From: Blepharisma japonicum
Taxonomy: Eukaryota; Ciliophora; Heterotrichea; Heterotrichida; Blepharismidae
Assembly: GCA_949751835.1 (NCBI GenBank)
Contig: CATKHK010000033.1
Span: forward strand, 1 to 64,000
Direction of reading: 5' to 3'
DNA length: 64,000 bases
Part shown: in pieces, positions 52,205-63,475 of the stretch
How the letters are laid out: every line of letters begins with the position of its first letter
How positions within the stretch are numbered: the first letter of the stretch is position 1
Position numbers and translations under genes: made by a program
Notes under the pieces: model-generated
The model's database searches: none
Told to the model about the DNA's origin: nothing
The model's input: the letters and a program-made list of their open reading frames with translations, nothing else

Positions 52205-53902
52205 ATGCTCTGATTTTACGTAAATAGTCAATATTTTAAAAGTGCTTCAGTAACACCTCAGCTTCCCAGCATTGACCTAAAACTTGAAGTAGAATTAGAT
52301 TACGACCATACTGACAATGACTCTTATGTAGATACCCTCATCAGTGGCTATGAAAAAGATTTGCAGCAATGCCAAGATGATATCTCACAATTATTTCCTC
52401 AACCAAAAAAAGGGTATGAAAACTACCCAAAGCATTTAAGCGAGAACGATATGATTTTATCAGAACTTAAAAATCTGGAATACCAAGAACCCCTGAAAAA
52501 CTACTTAGATTATATAGAAGAAAAATCTAAGGCAGAAATAATTGAAAAGCCACCAACACCTCCTCTCCATGATGACGAATATTTATGCGACATTTGTGGA
52601 GATGGGGATTATGAAGACGATGATTTAATAGTCATCTGCTCAATGTGCAATACTGGCGTCCATATGAAATGCTATGGAATTTTAGTTGTCCCAGATACTG
52701 ATTGGTATTGTATAGCTTGCCAAGAGCGTCCATCCATCAGGAATGAAATCCGATGTGCGTTGTGCCCAAATAAAGGCGGAGTGATAAAGCCTACACTTCT
52801 CTATACTTCTCCTCAGTCTTTATACCCAAACTACCCCTGAACAGGAGAGCCAGAACAAATTTGGGCTCACATTTTCTGCATAATCCACCTAGAAATCACT
52901 TGTATCCAAGACCAAGACTTAATGTCAGAAATCGATCTTTCAAAAATTGATAAGAACCGATTTCAGCTTAAATGTCAAAAATGTAATACCAAAAACGGGG
53001 CATGTGTACAATGTCATCATGGTAGATGCACTTTAGGGTTCCATCCTTATTGTGCTAGGAGCAATTTTATTAGTACCAGAGATAAGACTGGATTTGATGA
53101 TATGAATTGCTATTGTGTCAAGCACAGGCCGCTAAAGCTAAGAAAACATTTGGAAAGTTTAGAAAAAAAGACAGTGGAAGACATATTATATTTAGCAAGA
53201 GTTTTTGAGAAATTTGAGGCTAGAAAAAATAGACAGCTGCCTACAAAGAGAAAGAGAGTTGGAGGAGAATTTTCTTATGATGAAAAAAGTGAGCTTATAA
53301 AAATTGTTGAAGAGAGGCTAAAAAAAGAAGAAAAATCAGGATTTAAATTTAGTTTTAATACGTCAAATACCCAGAAAAACCTAAGAGGGCAAGTGAAAGT
53401 GGTAAGACCTTTACTATACACAATTTTACACCCCCAAATCATTTTATTAGAAAAAATTACTTTGCCTGGCAGGAAATTCCAGGATTGCTATAAATGCTAT
53501 AACGATTCTCTCTTCCCAATTCTTAAAGAAGAAATTAAGATGTTGGGAAAACCCCTAATTATTTACGAGCCAAATTTAAAAGGAAAAAATAAACTGAAAA
53601 AATTCATGAAACCAATAGGAGGTGCCAAAAGAGGTAGAAAACCTAAACAGGCTGAAATTGGAGACCTTGTTAGCCAAGAGCTTCATTGTTTATGTAGGAA
53701 ACCATTTGTTGAGGCTACACCAAAGAAAAAAAGCGAAACAGACGAAGAATATGAAGAAAGAATAAAAGAGAGCCAAATGATTGCTTGCGATGAATGTGGA
53801 AGTTGATTTCATAGTGAATGTGTCGGGCTGAAGAAGTATGAGGTTCCAGAAATGTTTTATTGTGCGGAGTGCTTGCCGAAAAAAGCAAAAATAGAGCATT
53901 AG
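52205..53902 (+). CDS. PHD / extended-PHD / PHD chromatin reader (BRPF/JADE-like)
   Basis: The gene encodes about 565 residues in one exon; Trp are often TGA. A first PHD finger at about residues 122-170 has CDICGDGD, CSMC, HMKCYG and WYCIAC. An extended PHD follows at about 178-305 (CALCPNKGG, WAHIFCIIHLEI, CVQCHHGRCTLGFHPYCARS). This PHD-knuckle-ePHD layout is typical of BRPF and JADE proteins in histone acetyltransferase complexes. The acidic LEVELDYDHTDNDSY before it recalls the EPL1 region. A C-terminal third PHD (CLCRKPF, CDECGSWFHSECVG, YCAECLPKK) ends the chain. The start at 52205-52207 is the last safe ATG; the frame is open further upstream. Nuclear. Confidence 0.9.
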
Positions 53903-54096
53903 GGATGTAACTAGTAATAACTTTTTCGAATAATTAATGTGATTTTCTTTATTATCAATAAAGAATCGCTTATTTTCGATTAAACAAGGTTCAGCTTGCT
54001 AATAAGTATCGTTTCAAAATAGATAAATCAACTACAAAAACCATTGATATGATATTTTTGTTATTTCCTATCCTAACACTTCATTATAAAACGTAT

Positions 54097-55584
54097 ATGA
54101 AGGACGAAAAATTAGTATGAAATGAAAACTCAAATCAGCATTGGCTGATAGGCTATGCAATCACAATTAATTCAGTAATTGGTGCAGGATTATTAAGCAT
54201 TCCTTGAGGATACTATGAAGCAGGATGGTCGCTTGGTATTTTTTCACAAATTTTTTCAAGCGCTATTTGTGCTGTACTAATTTTTCAGCTGCTGCAGGCT
54301 ATAAGTAGAACTGAAGTTTTATGAAATATGAAGGCTAACGGGTACACAATTAATCCAATGTCCATAAGTTCACTGTTTAGAAATCAGAATAGGGAAGATT
54401 ATTTATTCAAACCAGAAAAGATAGACACAGAAAATAATTCTTTTATTGAAGATATTGATATGGAGCCAAAATTAAATGATAGAAAATTTGATTTATGTGA
54501 AATGACTCAAGTTTTACTAGGAAACTTTCATGCCAAGCTATTTATGGGAATTTTACTTGTACAATGTATTGCAATATTAACTGGATATTGCACTATATTT
54601 GCTTCATCATCAGCATCAATTATTCCATTATGGGGAGGCACTTGCAATATATACGATGACTCAGATCTCGATGAATCATGCAGGCTTAAATATTGGGCAT
54701 TTTTAGCAATTTTCGCCTGCTGTGTAATTTTTTTGACAATAATTGGTATAGTGGAACAATTAGCGTTTCAAATCACGATGTGTGCTGTGAGAATTTTAGT
54801 TATTGCTACAATAGTTGGAACTTCAATCTATGCTATAGCTTCAGATACAAAACTTGACGACACAGGAAGCAATGATGCAGATCCAGATATATTAAACCCT
54901 TGGAGACTTGGCCTCTGCTTTCCAATTATAGTTATGGCTTTATTTTTCCATAATACACTTCCCACAACAACACAGCATGTAAGAGATAAGCCAAAAAGCA
55001 TCCCATTAATTGCTTGAACTGTTTTAATAACAACTAGCCTTTTTTATTTATCAATTGGCTTAATTGTACCTTTTGCAGCAGATGAAGTTGAAAAAATGGT
55101 CAGTTTAAATTGGACAGATTATTCTGCAGGTGATGATCCTGATAAACGATCATGGTGGGCTTATGTGATATCATATTTTGTCCTTTTATTGCCTGCTTTT
55201 GATGTTATGTCAATTTTCCCAATTATTGCAATAAATTGCTCAGATAATCTTATGTCATTAAAGTATGGCCATTTTGGCGATGAAGAAATTAGTAAGAAGC
55301 ATTGAGTTTTGTATAGATTGGCTGTTGCAATTCCACCTATATTAATTGCACTTGTTGTTTATGATTTAAGCTATATTTCAGAGATTACTGGATCATTAAT
55401 GTTTTTAAGCTTAGGGGTGTATATTCCGTTATTTTGTTTAGTTACAAAAAGATTAGTAGATAGACCGAGCCCATATGATGGCTGATTTTCTTCTGATAGA
55501 AGTGCGTGGGCGATGATTTTGCTTACACTTTATTTATTTATAGCTATTTGGGTTCTTATTTTAATTTATGTTATTGCGGAATAG
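54097..55584 (+). CDS. Amino acid permease, AAAP/SLC38-like
   Basis: The gene encodes 495 residues in one exon; Trp are mostly TGA. About eleven membrane segments are visible. The first carries the family motif SVIGAGLLSIPWGYYEAGWS. A hydrophilic loop near residues 80-140 holds low-complexity sequence, as in SLC38 members. Later segments include YVISYFVLLLPAFDVMSIFP and EITGSLMFLSLGVYIPLFCL. AAAP carriers move neutral amino acids with H+ or Na+ across plasma, vacuolar or lysosomal membranes. An upstream in-frame ATG at 54049 would add 16 residues (MIFLLFPILTLHYKTY); I chose 54097 because it gives a short cytosolic start. It ends at TAG. Confidence 0.9.
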
Positions 55585-56492
55585 ACGAAAAATATCTAAA
55601 TTAATGAACTTTAGATTTTTTAATGATTTATAATATTTATTATGATATTTATATTTATTTGCGTGCAGCAGATGATTTATATAGTAAAATTTATTTTCTC
55701 TCTCTGTGTTAGTCAAAGTGCTGCATATTAATGACTTCTGCTAAGATCATGTCATTTATTAGAATTCTCATATGCTTTACTTATCGATTTTAGTTTATTA
55801 TTTTGCTATAAAGAAAAAAATCCTTGAAATTATATTTGAATAAGACAATTTATTTAATTTTAGATTGTCTTTTATTAATTTTTTTTGGATTGATTTTTTC
55901 TCTTTCAAAAAGTTCTTTATTGAACAAGTTTTTATATCTTGTCTTGGGATTTGAGCTTTGCAATTCATAAAACAAATTTTTTGATACATCTTATTTATGT
56001 CTAACTAAAGTACAGCTTAGACCAGGTTATCCATATCTAAGGATGTTTAAGACTTATATCAGTAATTAGCCCAGTCAAAAAGATTTCAGTCTTCTTATCT
56101 CATATTTTTAAACTTTTTAATAGCTTTTTAAAGATAATGATTAATCTTGATTTTATGCATAAATTTTCTGCAGTTAACTTTAAATTTTAAGTGAAAGCTT
56201 ATCTAATGATTAAAATCTCAAATAAATTATTTATTTATCAAGCAATATTTCATATAAACCATCTTCAAAAAATTCTCCAACAATACAAATAATTTTAATC
56301 TTTAAGAATTTTTTGTCTTTTTTATTCATGGCTTAAATGCAAGCTCTCCTTTCTAATTTTAGCTTAAAATCGTCTAAAATTCTAATTTGTAACGACAATT
56401 TTATATTTTTTATCTCTATTCCCATATTCAGCAATCCACCCAGCAAAATCAAATATGACAAATGGGTTTCAAAATAATTCATATAATACATA
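55585..56492. other. Intergenic region, no convincing gene
   Basis: About 900 bases of AT-rich DNA precede the first DOMON-b561 gene. Two minus-strand frames of about 60 codons (55798-55989 and 56333-56521) are Lys/Ile/Asn-rich, as expected by chance here. The second contains LSYLILLGGLLNMGIEIKN and could be a decayed membrane-gene fragment, but nothing supports it. No tRNA seen. Confidence 0.5.
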
Positions 56493-58664
56493 ATGCTAAA
56501 ATTCATAGTGATTTTAAGCACTATTATCAGCCCAGTACTCAGCTTTATTTATCAATCTCTAGATGATTCTATGACACTAGGTTGGGAAATCAAAGGAAAC
56601 TACATAACTTTTAATTTTCTCTGCACCGGGAGCTGATGCGGACTAGGATTGGCTAATACAATGTTTGGCTGTGACATGTACATAGCAATTGGAGGCGGAG
56701 ATGCTACAGTCCCTATTACTATTATGGACATGTGGTCAGAAAATCATGATACCCCAAAATATGACACAGATTACTGAACTGGAGAATATAGTATCATTAA
56801 TTCCACAGGCTATTTCTATCCCAATGTCATTTTAAAGGACACCGGCAAGACAACAAACTTTATTAATGCCACTTTTACAAGACTTTTAGATACAGGTGAT
56901 ATATGGGACACTGTAATTGTACCAGGCCGAAGTATAAATATTAATTGGGCATATAGAAGTGGAAACAGTGGCAAATTTGACCAGCATAATGGCTACTCTC
57001 AAGGGAAAATTAATTTTGCAAAAAATATAGAGGACGAAACTTTTACATCCTTAAGCAGCGAAAAATCAGGCCTTTCCCTTCATGCAGTAGCTATGACAGC
57101 ATTTTGGCTTATTATAGCTCCAATATCAATTATGGTGGCAAGGTATTGCAAGCATCTTAGATGCTGATATTTCTGTCACCTTATTGGTTTTAGTATAGTA
57201 ATTTTGGGCACTATTATTAGTGCTTCACTTACATATAAAATTCATACAGTTTCTTATATCCAAACTACATCAAAGCCAAGGTATCATTCTCGGCTTGGGC
57301 TTATTTTGACGTGTTTGGTCATGGGACAAGGCATTTTAGGACTCCTTTGCAAAATTCTGCAGATTAAATTTTCAGTCTATGGGATAATTGCTCATGTAAG
57401 AAGAGCTCATAAAGCAGTAGGATATGGAATGCTTATTGTCGGGCTTATAAACTGTGCGTTTGGATTTGATATTTTTAGCAGCTCTGGCGTTTATTTTGCA
57501 GGGCTTGCTATTATGCTGGTGATTATGCTAATATTTGAGCTCAGGCATCAGCTTTCTTTTTGGAAACCTTCATTTTTGTGCTTGAAAACGCTTCCAGATA
57601 TGACGCATCAAGAAGCAATGGAAAAAATAGAAAATGAAGGGTTAAAAATAATGTTCTACGAGGATCTAGTAATGAATGTCGGAAAGTTCATTACTTCACA
57701 TCCTGGAGGTGCGTTTATGCTCAGAGATACAATAGGTGAAGATGCAGGAAAATATATGATAGGCTGTAGCAATATCAATGGAGAGTTAAGACCATATTCT
57801 CATTCACTTCCTGCATTTGACTACACAAGAAAGCTTGCAATTGGTAAAATTCCATACCCAGAAGGTTATTTACAAACTGTGGATGAAGAAGAATCATTCG
57901 ATTGTATGTTTTGGAATGTTTGTTTTCAAGAACATTTAACAGAAAAAATCAAGCTAATTTCGCTAAATTCTCAGCATTTTCGTCTTAGTCAAAGAGCGCA
58001 CAATCCAGCGTGGCTCGGAAAACATTTTAAAATTACAGCGACAGTCGACTGTAACGTAATATCTCGATATTACAGCGCATTTTTCGCAAACCTTCACAGC
58101 TGGGCTGAGGAACTTGACAACAGCGGAAAATTGTCTAAAAAATACCCTGCTTGTAATGAAGGAAATTTGCAATTTATTTATAAAGTTTATGAGCATGGCC
58201 AGATGGCACAGTATTTAGATAAACTAGAAGATACTGAAGCTCTTGAATTAAAAGGACCAGTTGGGCCTGGTTTATTATTAAACTCATTTTCTGGCAACTT
58301 TATCGGTTTCGCTGGCGGTACAGGGTTGGTACCTTTTTTAGATGTCGCTTATCATCTGTGAGTGAATAGAAAAAACCCACCTTCGATTAAATTTACGTTG
58401 TTTGCCTCTTTTCGTAACTTTGCTGATTCGTTTTGCATAGATCTACTGGACGCCACTTCAAAAGCTTTAGGAGAGAGTAGATTTAAGCTGATTCAGGTTA
58501 TTGATAAACAAGCTAAAGAAATGGACTTGCCTGCACTGGTCAAAAAATACGCAGGAACTAAGCCTGATGCTGCTTGGGTGTGTGGCCCTTCAGGCTACAA
58601 TAATTTTATCAAAAACCTTCTAATTGAAGGAGGCTTAGAAAGAAACAAAATAATAGTGATGTAA
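56493..58664 (+). CDS. DOMON-cytochrome b561-cytochrome b5-flavin reductase fusion, copy 1
   Basis: The gene encodes 723 residues in one exon, with TGA as Trp. It has four redox modules in one chain. (1) Signal peptide and DOMON domain (residues 20-185): GWEIKGNYITFNF, WCGLGLANTMFGCDMYIAIG. (2) Cytochrome b561 helices (about 190-365), with His in LHAVAM, YHSRLG and RRAHKAVGYG. (3) Cytochrome b5-like domain (about 370-450), with HPGG and a second His in PYSHSLPAFDY. (4) FAD/NAD reductase (about 480-723): SRYYSAFFANLH, GPVGPGLLL, GFAGGTGLVPFLDV and WVCGPSGYN. It could carry electrons from cytosolic NAD(P)H through hemes across the membrane to an outside acceptor. A paralogue follows 106 bp downstream in tandem. 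Confidence 0.9.
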
Positions 58665-58770
58665 ACGATTTTTAATTCAATTTTTAATAATAATATAAAT
58701 TATAAAAATTTTGCCAGTATTTTGGCAAGCAATCTTAAAAGCTTGGCAAACAGTTTTATAATTTAAAAAG

Positions 58771-60966
58771 ATGGCTTTAAAACTGTTTGTGTTGCTCGCT
58801 TCGATCATTTTCGCTATTAGTGAGCAAATAACTCAAGTCCTTGATGACCAAATCACTTTGAAATGGGAAGTCATTGGCAATATAATCACTTTCAACTTCT
58901 ACGTAACCTTTACTTAGTGTCCAAACTCCCAATGGTGCGGGATCGGGTTTGCCAATACCATGTTTGGGTGTGATATGTTAATCGCAGTAGGAGGCGGAAC
59001 CGCTCAAGTTCCTATACAAGTGTGGGACATGTGGTCAGAAAACCATGATACCCCTTCGAACGATACGGATTTCTGGAGTGGGGTAAGTAACGTGTTCGAT
59101 GTCACAGGAACTTTTACGCCGAATAGCCAAAGCTCATCAACCAATGGCAGAAATCAAAACTCAGGGGTCATAGATGCGACTTTTTCAAGGCTTCTTTATA
59201 CTGGAGATATATGGGATGCTTATATTGACCCAACAAAAAAAATGAATATTAATTGGGCTTATAAAAGTGGTGGCAGTTATGGAAAATTTGATAAGCATAA
59301 TGACTACTCACAAGGGAAAATTAAGCTAGCGGCAACATCTGCTGATGCGTATTTTAGCTCAGAGTCAAGTGATAAGTCAGAATTTGATACTCATCAGGGT
59401 TTAATGACAATCGCTTGGATTATTACTGCACCAATTGGGATTGTTATTGCTAGATATCTCAAGCATTTCCGCTTTTGGTATTTATTCCACTTACTTTTGC
59501 TTGGCTACTCAGTCCTATCCACAATTATCAGTGTTTCCTTGGTCTACAAAACTCATGAAACGTCTTATCTTTCAGCTACTAAAAAAGTTAGATACCATGC
59601 AAGGCTCGGATTTGTACTAACTTGCTTTGTTATCGGACAGCTATTTATAGGCTTTATCTGCAAAATGCTACAAATGTTTTCTCATCAATTTGGGATGATT
59701 GCTCAAATTAGAAGGTCTCATAAAGTACTTGGATATGCTATGCTTACTGTAGGGCTTATGAATAATTCTTATGGGTATGAGATATTTGGCTCTGCTTCAG
59801 CTTATTATGTAGGCTTGGCAATTTTATTAGGCGGTATGCTGCTTCTTGAAATTAGGCATCAATTTGCTTACAAATGGACATGGCTCTTATTTATGAGGAA
59901 GCCTAAAGAAATGACCCATAAAGAAGCAATGGAGAAGGAAAAAATGAAGATTATGTTCTATGATGACCTAGTTCTAAATGTCACCCATTTTATTGATTCT
60001 CATCCTGGAGGAGCATACATGCTGAAAGATTCTATAGGTGAAGATGCTGGAAAATATATGGTAGGTTGCAGCAGTAGTGGGGGAGAACTAGCTCCTTATG
60101 AGCACTCTAAGCCAGCATTTGACTATGCGAAAAAACTTGCTATTGGAAGAGTTCCTTATCCAGAAGGCTATTTACAAAAAAGAGATGAAAGCGCTTCAAA
60201 TGATGCTATGATTTGGAATATCAGCCTTCAGAAAAATCTAAACCCAAGCACAAAATTCCTATCACTTCTCTCTTCTCAGTTTATCATGTCTCAAGTCCCA
60301 GAACAATCTTGGTGGATTGGAAAGCATTTCAAAGTGTCAGCCAAAATTAAAGGAAACATTGTGTCTAGGTATTACAGTGCATTTTTCGCTAACCTCCACA
60401 ACTGGGCTGATGAGCTCGACGGGTCAGGAAATCTTTCCAAAAAATACCCAGAATCAAAAACGGGCAGCCTCAATTTCATTTTTAAAGTTTACGACAAAGG
60501 GGCAATAACCCAGTATATGCACAATTTAGGAGAAAGCGGAGAAATTCACCTAAAAGGACCTTTAGGGCCTGGTTTAATGCTAAATGAATTTTCTGGAGAC
60601 TATCTCGGGTTTGCAGGAGGCACTGGTCTGGTTCCATTTTTAGATGTAGCGAATTACATGTGGATGAATAGAAGTAGCCAGTTACCTTTTACTTTTACTT
60701 TGTTTGTATCATTCAGAACAAATGATGACGCTTTTTGCGTGGATTTACTTGAAGGAACTTCACAAGCGTTGGGTGAAAATAAATTCAAGTTGATTAAGCT
60801 TATTGATAAGCAGGCCCAGGAGATTAAACTGTCTGACGTAGTTGCAAAATACGCAGGGATGAATCCTGCAGGGGCTTGGGTGTGTGGGCCTTCTGGATAT
60901 AATAAATATATCAAAGATCTGTTGACTGGAGCAGGGATGGAAAGAAACAAAATTATTGTGATGTAA
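58771..60966 (+). CDS. DOMON-cytochrome b561-cytochrome b5-flavin reductase fusion, copy 2
   Basis: The gene encodes about 726 residues and starts MALKLFVLLASIIFAISEQI. A 15-nt intron (58903-58917), with an in-frame TAG if unspliced, sits in the DOMON domain before CPNSQWCGIGFANTMFGCD. b561 His are in FDTHQGL, WYLFHLLL, YHARLGF and RRSHKVLGY. The b5 module has SHPGGAYMLKD and APYEHSKPAFDY. Reductase motifs are SRYYSAFFANLHNW, GPLGPGLML, GFAGGTGLVPFLDV and WVCGPSGYNKY. The intron is absent from copy 1. Outside motifs the two differ clearly, so the duplication is old. All Trp codons in the main body are TGG, unlike copy 1, which mixes TGA and TGG. Confidence 0.92.
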
Positions 60967-61128
60967 ACTCCATTTATAGTTAGTTAGGTAATTAATATTT
61001 TTTAGTCAAATTTAAAGTATTATAAATTTAACTTCACAATAATTTTTAATCTTATTTTTAAAATATCCTCCAAAAATATCTAATTTCTTTAATTTTTTCA
61101 TTATTATATCTTTATATATCACATATAA

Positions 61129-62064
61129 ATGGGACCTTATTTATCAACCCCTCGTACAGAAAAGCACACCCAATTCGCTGAAAACTCTCGCCTGCGGTTT
61201 GCTTCATCAGACATGCAAGGCTGGCGTATGACAATGGAAGATGCAAAAATCACAAACTTAACCTTTGACACTTCTTCAGAAATATTCGGAGTGTACGATG
61301 GCCATGGCGGTTCAGAAGTTGCTGAATTTGTAACTCGTCATTTATGTCAAGAACTTCTCAATAATGCCAGTTACCGCCAAGGACGTATAGATATAGCCTT
61401 ACAAGAGACCTATTTAAGGCTTGACGAGCTTCAAAACACCCAAGATGGTATAAAAGAGCTTATAAGGATTTCCAAAAAATTGCCTGAAGGCTCCCCAGTT
61501 AACCCTGATGAACTTATAGTTCAAGCAGGCTGCACTGCAGTTACTGCATTAATTAAAGGCAACCAATTATATGTGGCTAATGCAGGTGATTCTCGATGCG
61601 TGCTTTGCAGAGATGGAGTTGCAATTGACCTTTCTATAGATCACAAGCCTGATCTACCGGAGGAAAAAAATAGAATTTATAGAGCAGATGGCATGGTCGA
61701 GGACGGCAGAGTTATGGGAAATTTAAACTTATCTCGGTCAATTGGTGATTTAGAATATAAAACAAATTTAAGTATCCCACAAAGAGAGCAGATGATATCA
61801 GCCTTTCCTGATGTAAGAAAAGAAACTTTAGGACCCCGTGATGAGTTTATTGTACTTGCCTGTGATGGGGTATGGGATATGCTGACTTCACAACAGTGTG
61901 TTAATTTTATTAGGGAAAGAATCCATGCTAAGCCTTTACAACAAATCATTGAAGAAATACTGGACAGATGCCTTTCCCCAAGCGTCGGTGCTAATGCAGG
62001 ACTAGGATGTGATAACATGACTGCAATTATTGTCCAATTTAAACATCCATTAAGTAATCAATAA
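61129..62064 (+). CDS. PP2C-type Ser/Thr phosphatase
   Basis: The gene encodes 311 residues in one exon. It contains the metal-binding and catalytic motifs of the PPM family: GWRMTMEDA, FGVYDGHGGSEVAEF, VANAGDSRCVLCRDG, SRSIGDLEYK, VLACDGVWDMLTSQQCVNFI and GCDNMTAIIV. The Asp pairs that hold Mn/Mg are present. The N-terminus MGPYLSTPRTEK carries Gly2 and resembles the myristoylated start of apicomplexan and ciliate PP2Cs, so membrane association is likely. The next gene's ATG comes only 8 bases after this stop. It ends at TAA. Confidence 0.95.
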   Translation: MGPYLSTPRTEKHTQFAENSRLRFASSDMQGWRMTMEDAKITNLTFDTSSEIFGVYDGHGGSEVAEFVTRHLCQELLNNASYRQGRIDIALQETYLRLDELQNTQDGIKELIRISKKLPEGSPVNPDELIVQAGCTAVTALIKGNQLYVANAGDSRCVLCRDGVAIDLSIDHKPDLPEEKNRIYRADGMVEDGRVMGNLNLSRSIGDLEYKTNLSIPQREQMISAFPDVRKETLGPRDEFIVLACDGVWDMLTSQQCVNFIRERIHAKPLQQIIEEILDRCLSPSVGANAGLGCDNMTAIIVQFKHPLSNQ

Positions 62065-62072
62065 TTAAAAAA

Positions 62073-63401
62073 ATGCTTATATTGCTGCTAGGCTTATTTT
62101 TCTGCAAAGCCCAAATAGAAATCCCACTTACTCGTGTCCCTTCTTCTATAAAGCTGCTTCAGCCTTCAAATTTCACTATGCTAGCAACCAATATTTCAAT
62201 CGAGCTTTCTAATATAAGGAATGTAACCTTAATTTAGTTCCAATATTTAGGACCAATTTATATAGGAACTCCACCTCAGGAATTTAAAATGATTTTTGAC
62301 ACAGGCTCTTCAGTGATTTTTATATAGTGACTATGAGTCCCAGACATCTCGCTAAAAAATACTAGTGAACGACAAACTTTTAATCCTGAAAGTTCGTCAA
62401 CATTTAAGCCAGGCTCAAAAGTGTATAAACTTGCCTATGGCAAAGGGGAAGCGCTTGGGAATTTATGCCAAGACACTGTGTCGTTTTCTGATGACTATTC
62501 TGTGTCAGCGCTAGATCAATATTTTGTGCTTGTAGAAAATGATACCATGTATGAGAATTTTGTTGCTGATGGAATTTTGGTGAAAATTATATAGGGACTA
62601 GCATTTAAAAGGCTCAGTGATTGGTATGATCCAGTTGTATTAAGCTTAAAAAAGCAGAAAAAAATAGATAAAGCTGTTTTTGGGGTTTATCTTGGAGATG
62701 AAAATGGAGACCAGAAAATCAGCTCAAATATTATATTGGGAGGGTATGATTTAGCTAAATATGCAAGAGATGAATATATAACGTGAACTAAAGTTTATTC
62801 AGACTCAGGATTTTGGACAGTTAGACTTACTTCAGTTAGTGTAGGAAATGATGAAATAAGCATTCGTACCTCAGTTTTAGCGATTGTGGATACAGGGACA
62901 AGCTTAATTATTGCTCCTGGCGGAGAAATTACGCAGATTAACCGTTTGATTTCTCTCAATAAATATTGTGAAGAGTATGAAGGGTATACTGTTTGTGACT
63001 GTGGAGATAAGCATAATATTGATGAATATCCTGACTTAATTCTAGGTATTGGAGAAATTTATTTATCAATATCTCCTAGAACTTATTTCAAGAAATTTGG
63101 GAGTTTTTGTAAATCATTGTTAGTAAGCAATGGAAATAAAAATTTCTGGGTATTAGGGGATGTGTTTTTAAGAAATTATTACACAATATTTGATATGGAT
63201 AATGAGCGAATTGGATTTGTGACGTAAGTGATAAATAGTTCTATTAATATGCAGATTAAAGAAAAGAAAACGTATTATTTCTTGTTTATTATTGCTGGGA
63301 TTTTAGTTTTAATAGCGTTGAGTATAGGGGTTTGGCTGAAAAAGAGGCTTGAGATTAGAAGAAATACAGTTCAAGATGTGATTGATATGCATTTGATATA
63401 A
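62073..63401 (+). CDS. Pepsin-like aspartic protease with C-terminal membrane anchor
   Basis: The gene encodes about 422 residues from five exons. Introns of 15 nt lie at 62223-62237, 62313-62327, 62580-62594 and 63224-63238. The first catalytic Asp is in MIFDTGSSWLWVP and is split by intron 2. The second is in AIVDTGTSLIIAPG. DGILGLAF is restored by intron 3, and NKNFWVLGDVFLRNYY TIFD completes the family pattern. There is a signal peptide (MLILLLGLFFCKAQ). After intron 4 the tail adds YYFLFIIAGILVLIALSIGV and a basic cytosolic end. Two introns begin GTGA rather than GTAA. If intron 4 is not spliced, translation stops at once after GFVT and gives a soluble enzyme. Lysosomal or surface localisation is likely. 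Confidence 0.93.
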
Positions 63402-63475
63402 CAATCAATAATTTAAAAATTATATTATGAGAAACATAAACTTTGGTAATTAATATAAAACATTCTAATTAATAT

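Noticed and set aside
54070-54085. A single CCTAACAC word resembling a Blepharisma-type telomere unit
   Set aside because: It occurs once, inside the region before the permease gene, with no tandem repetition, so it is not a telomere.
55798-56521. Two minus-strand frames of about 60 codons
   Set aside because: Low-complexity composition, no motif, no clear gene context; likely chance frames in a 900-bp spacer.
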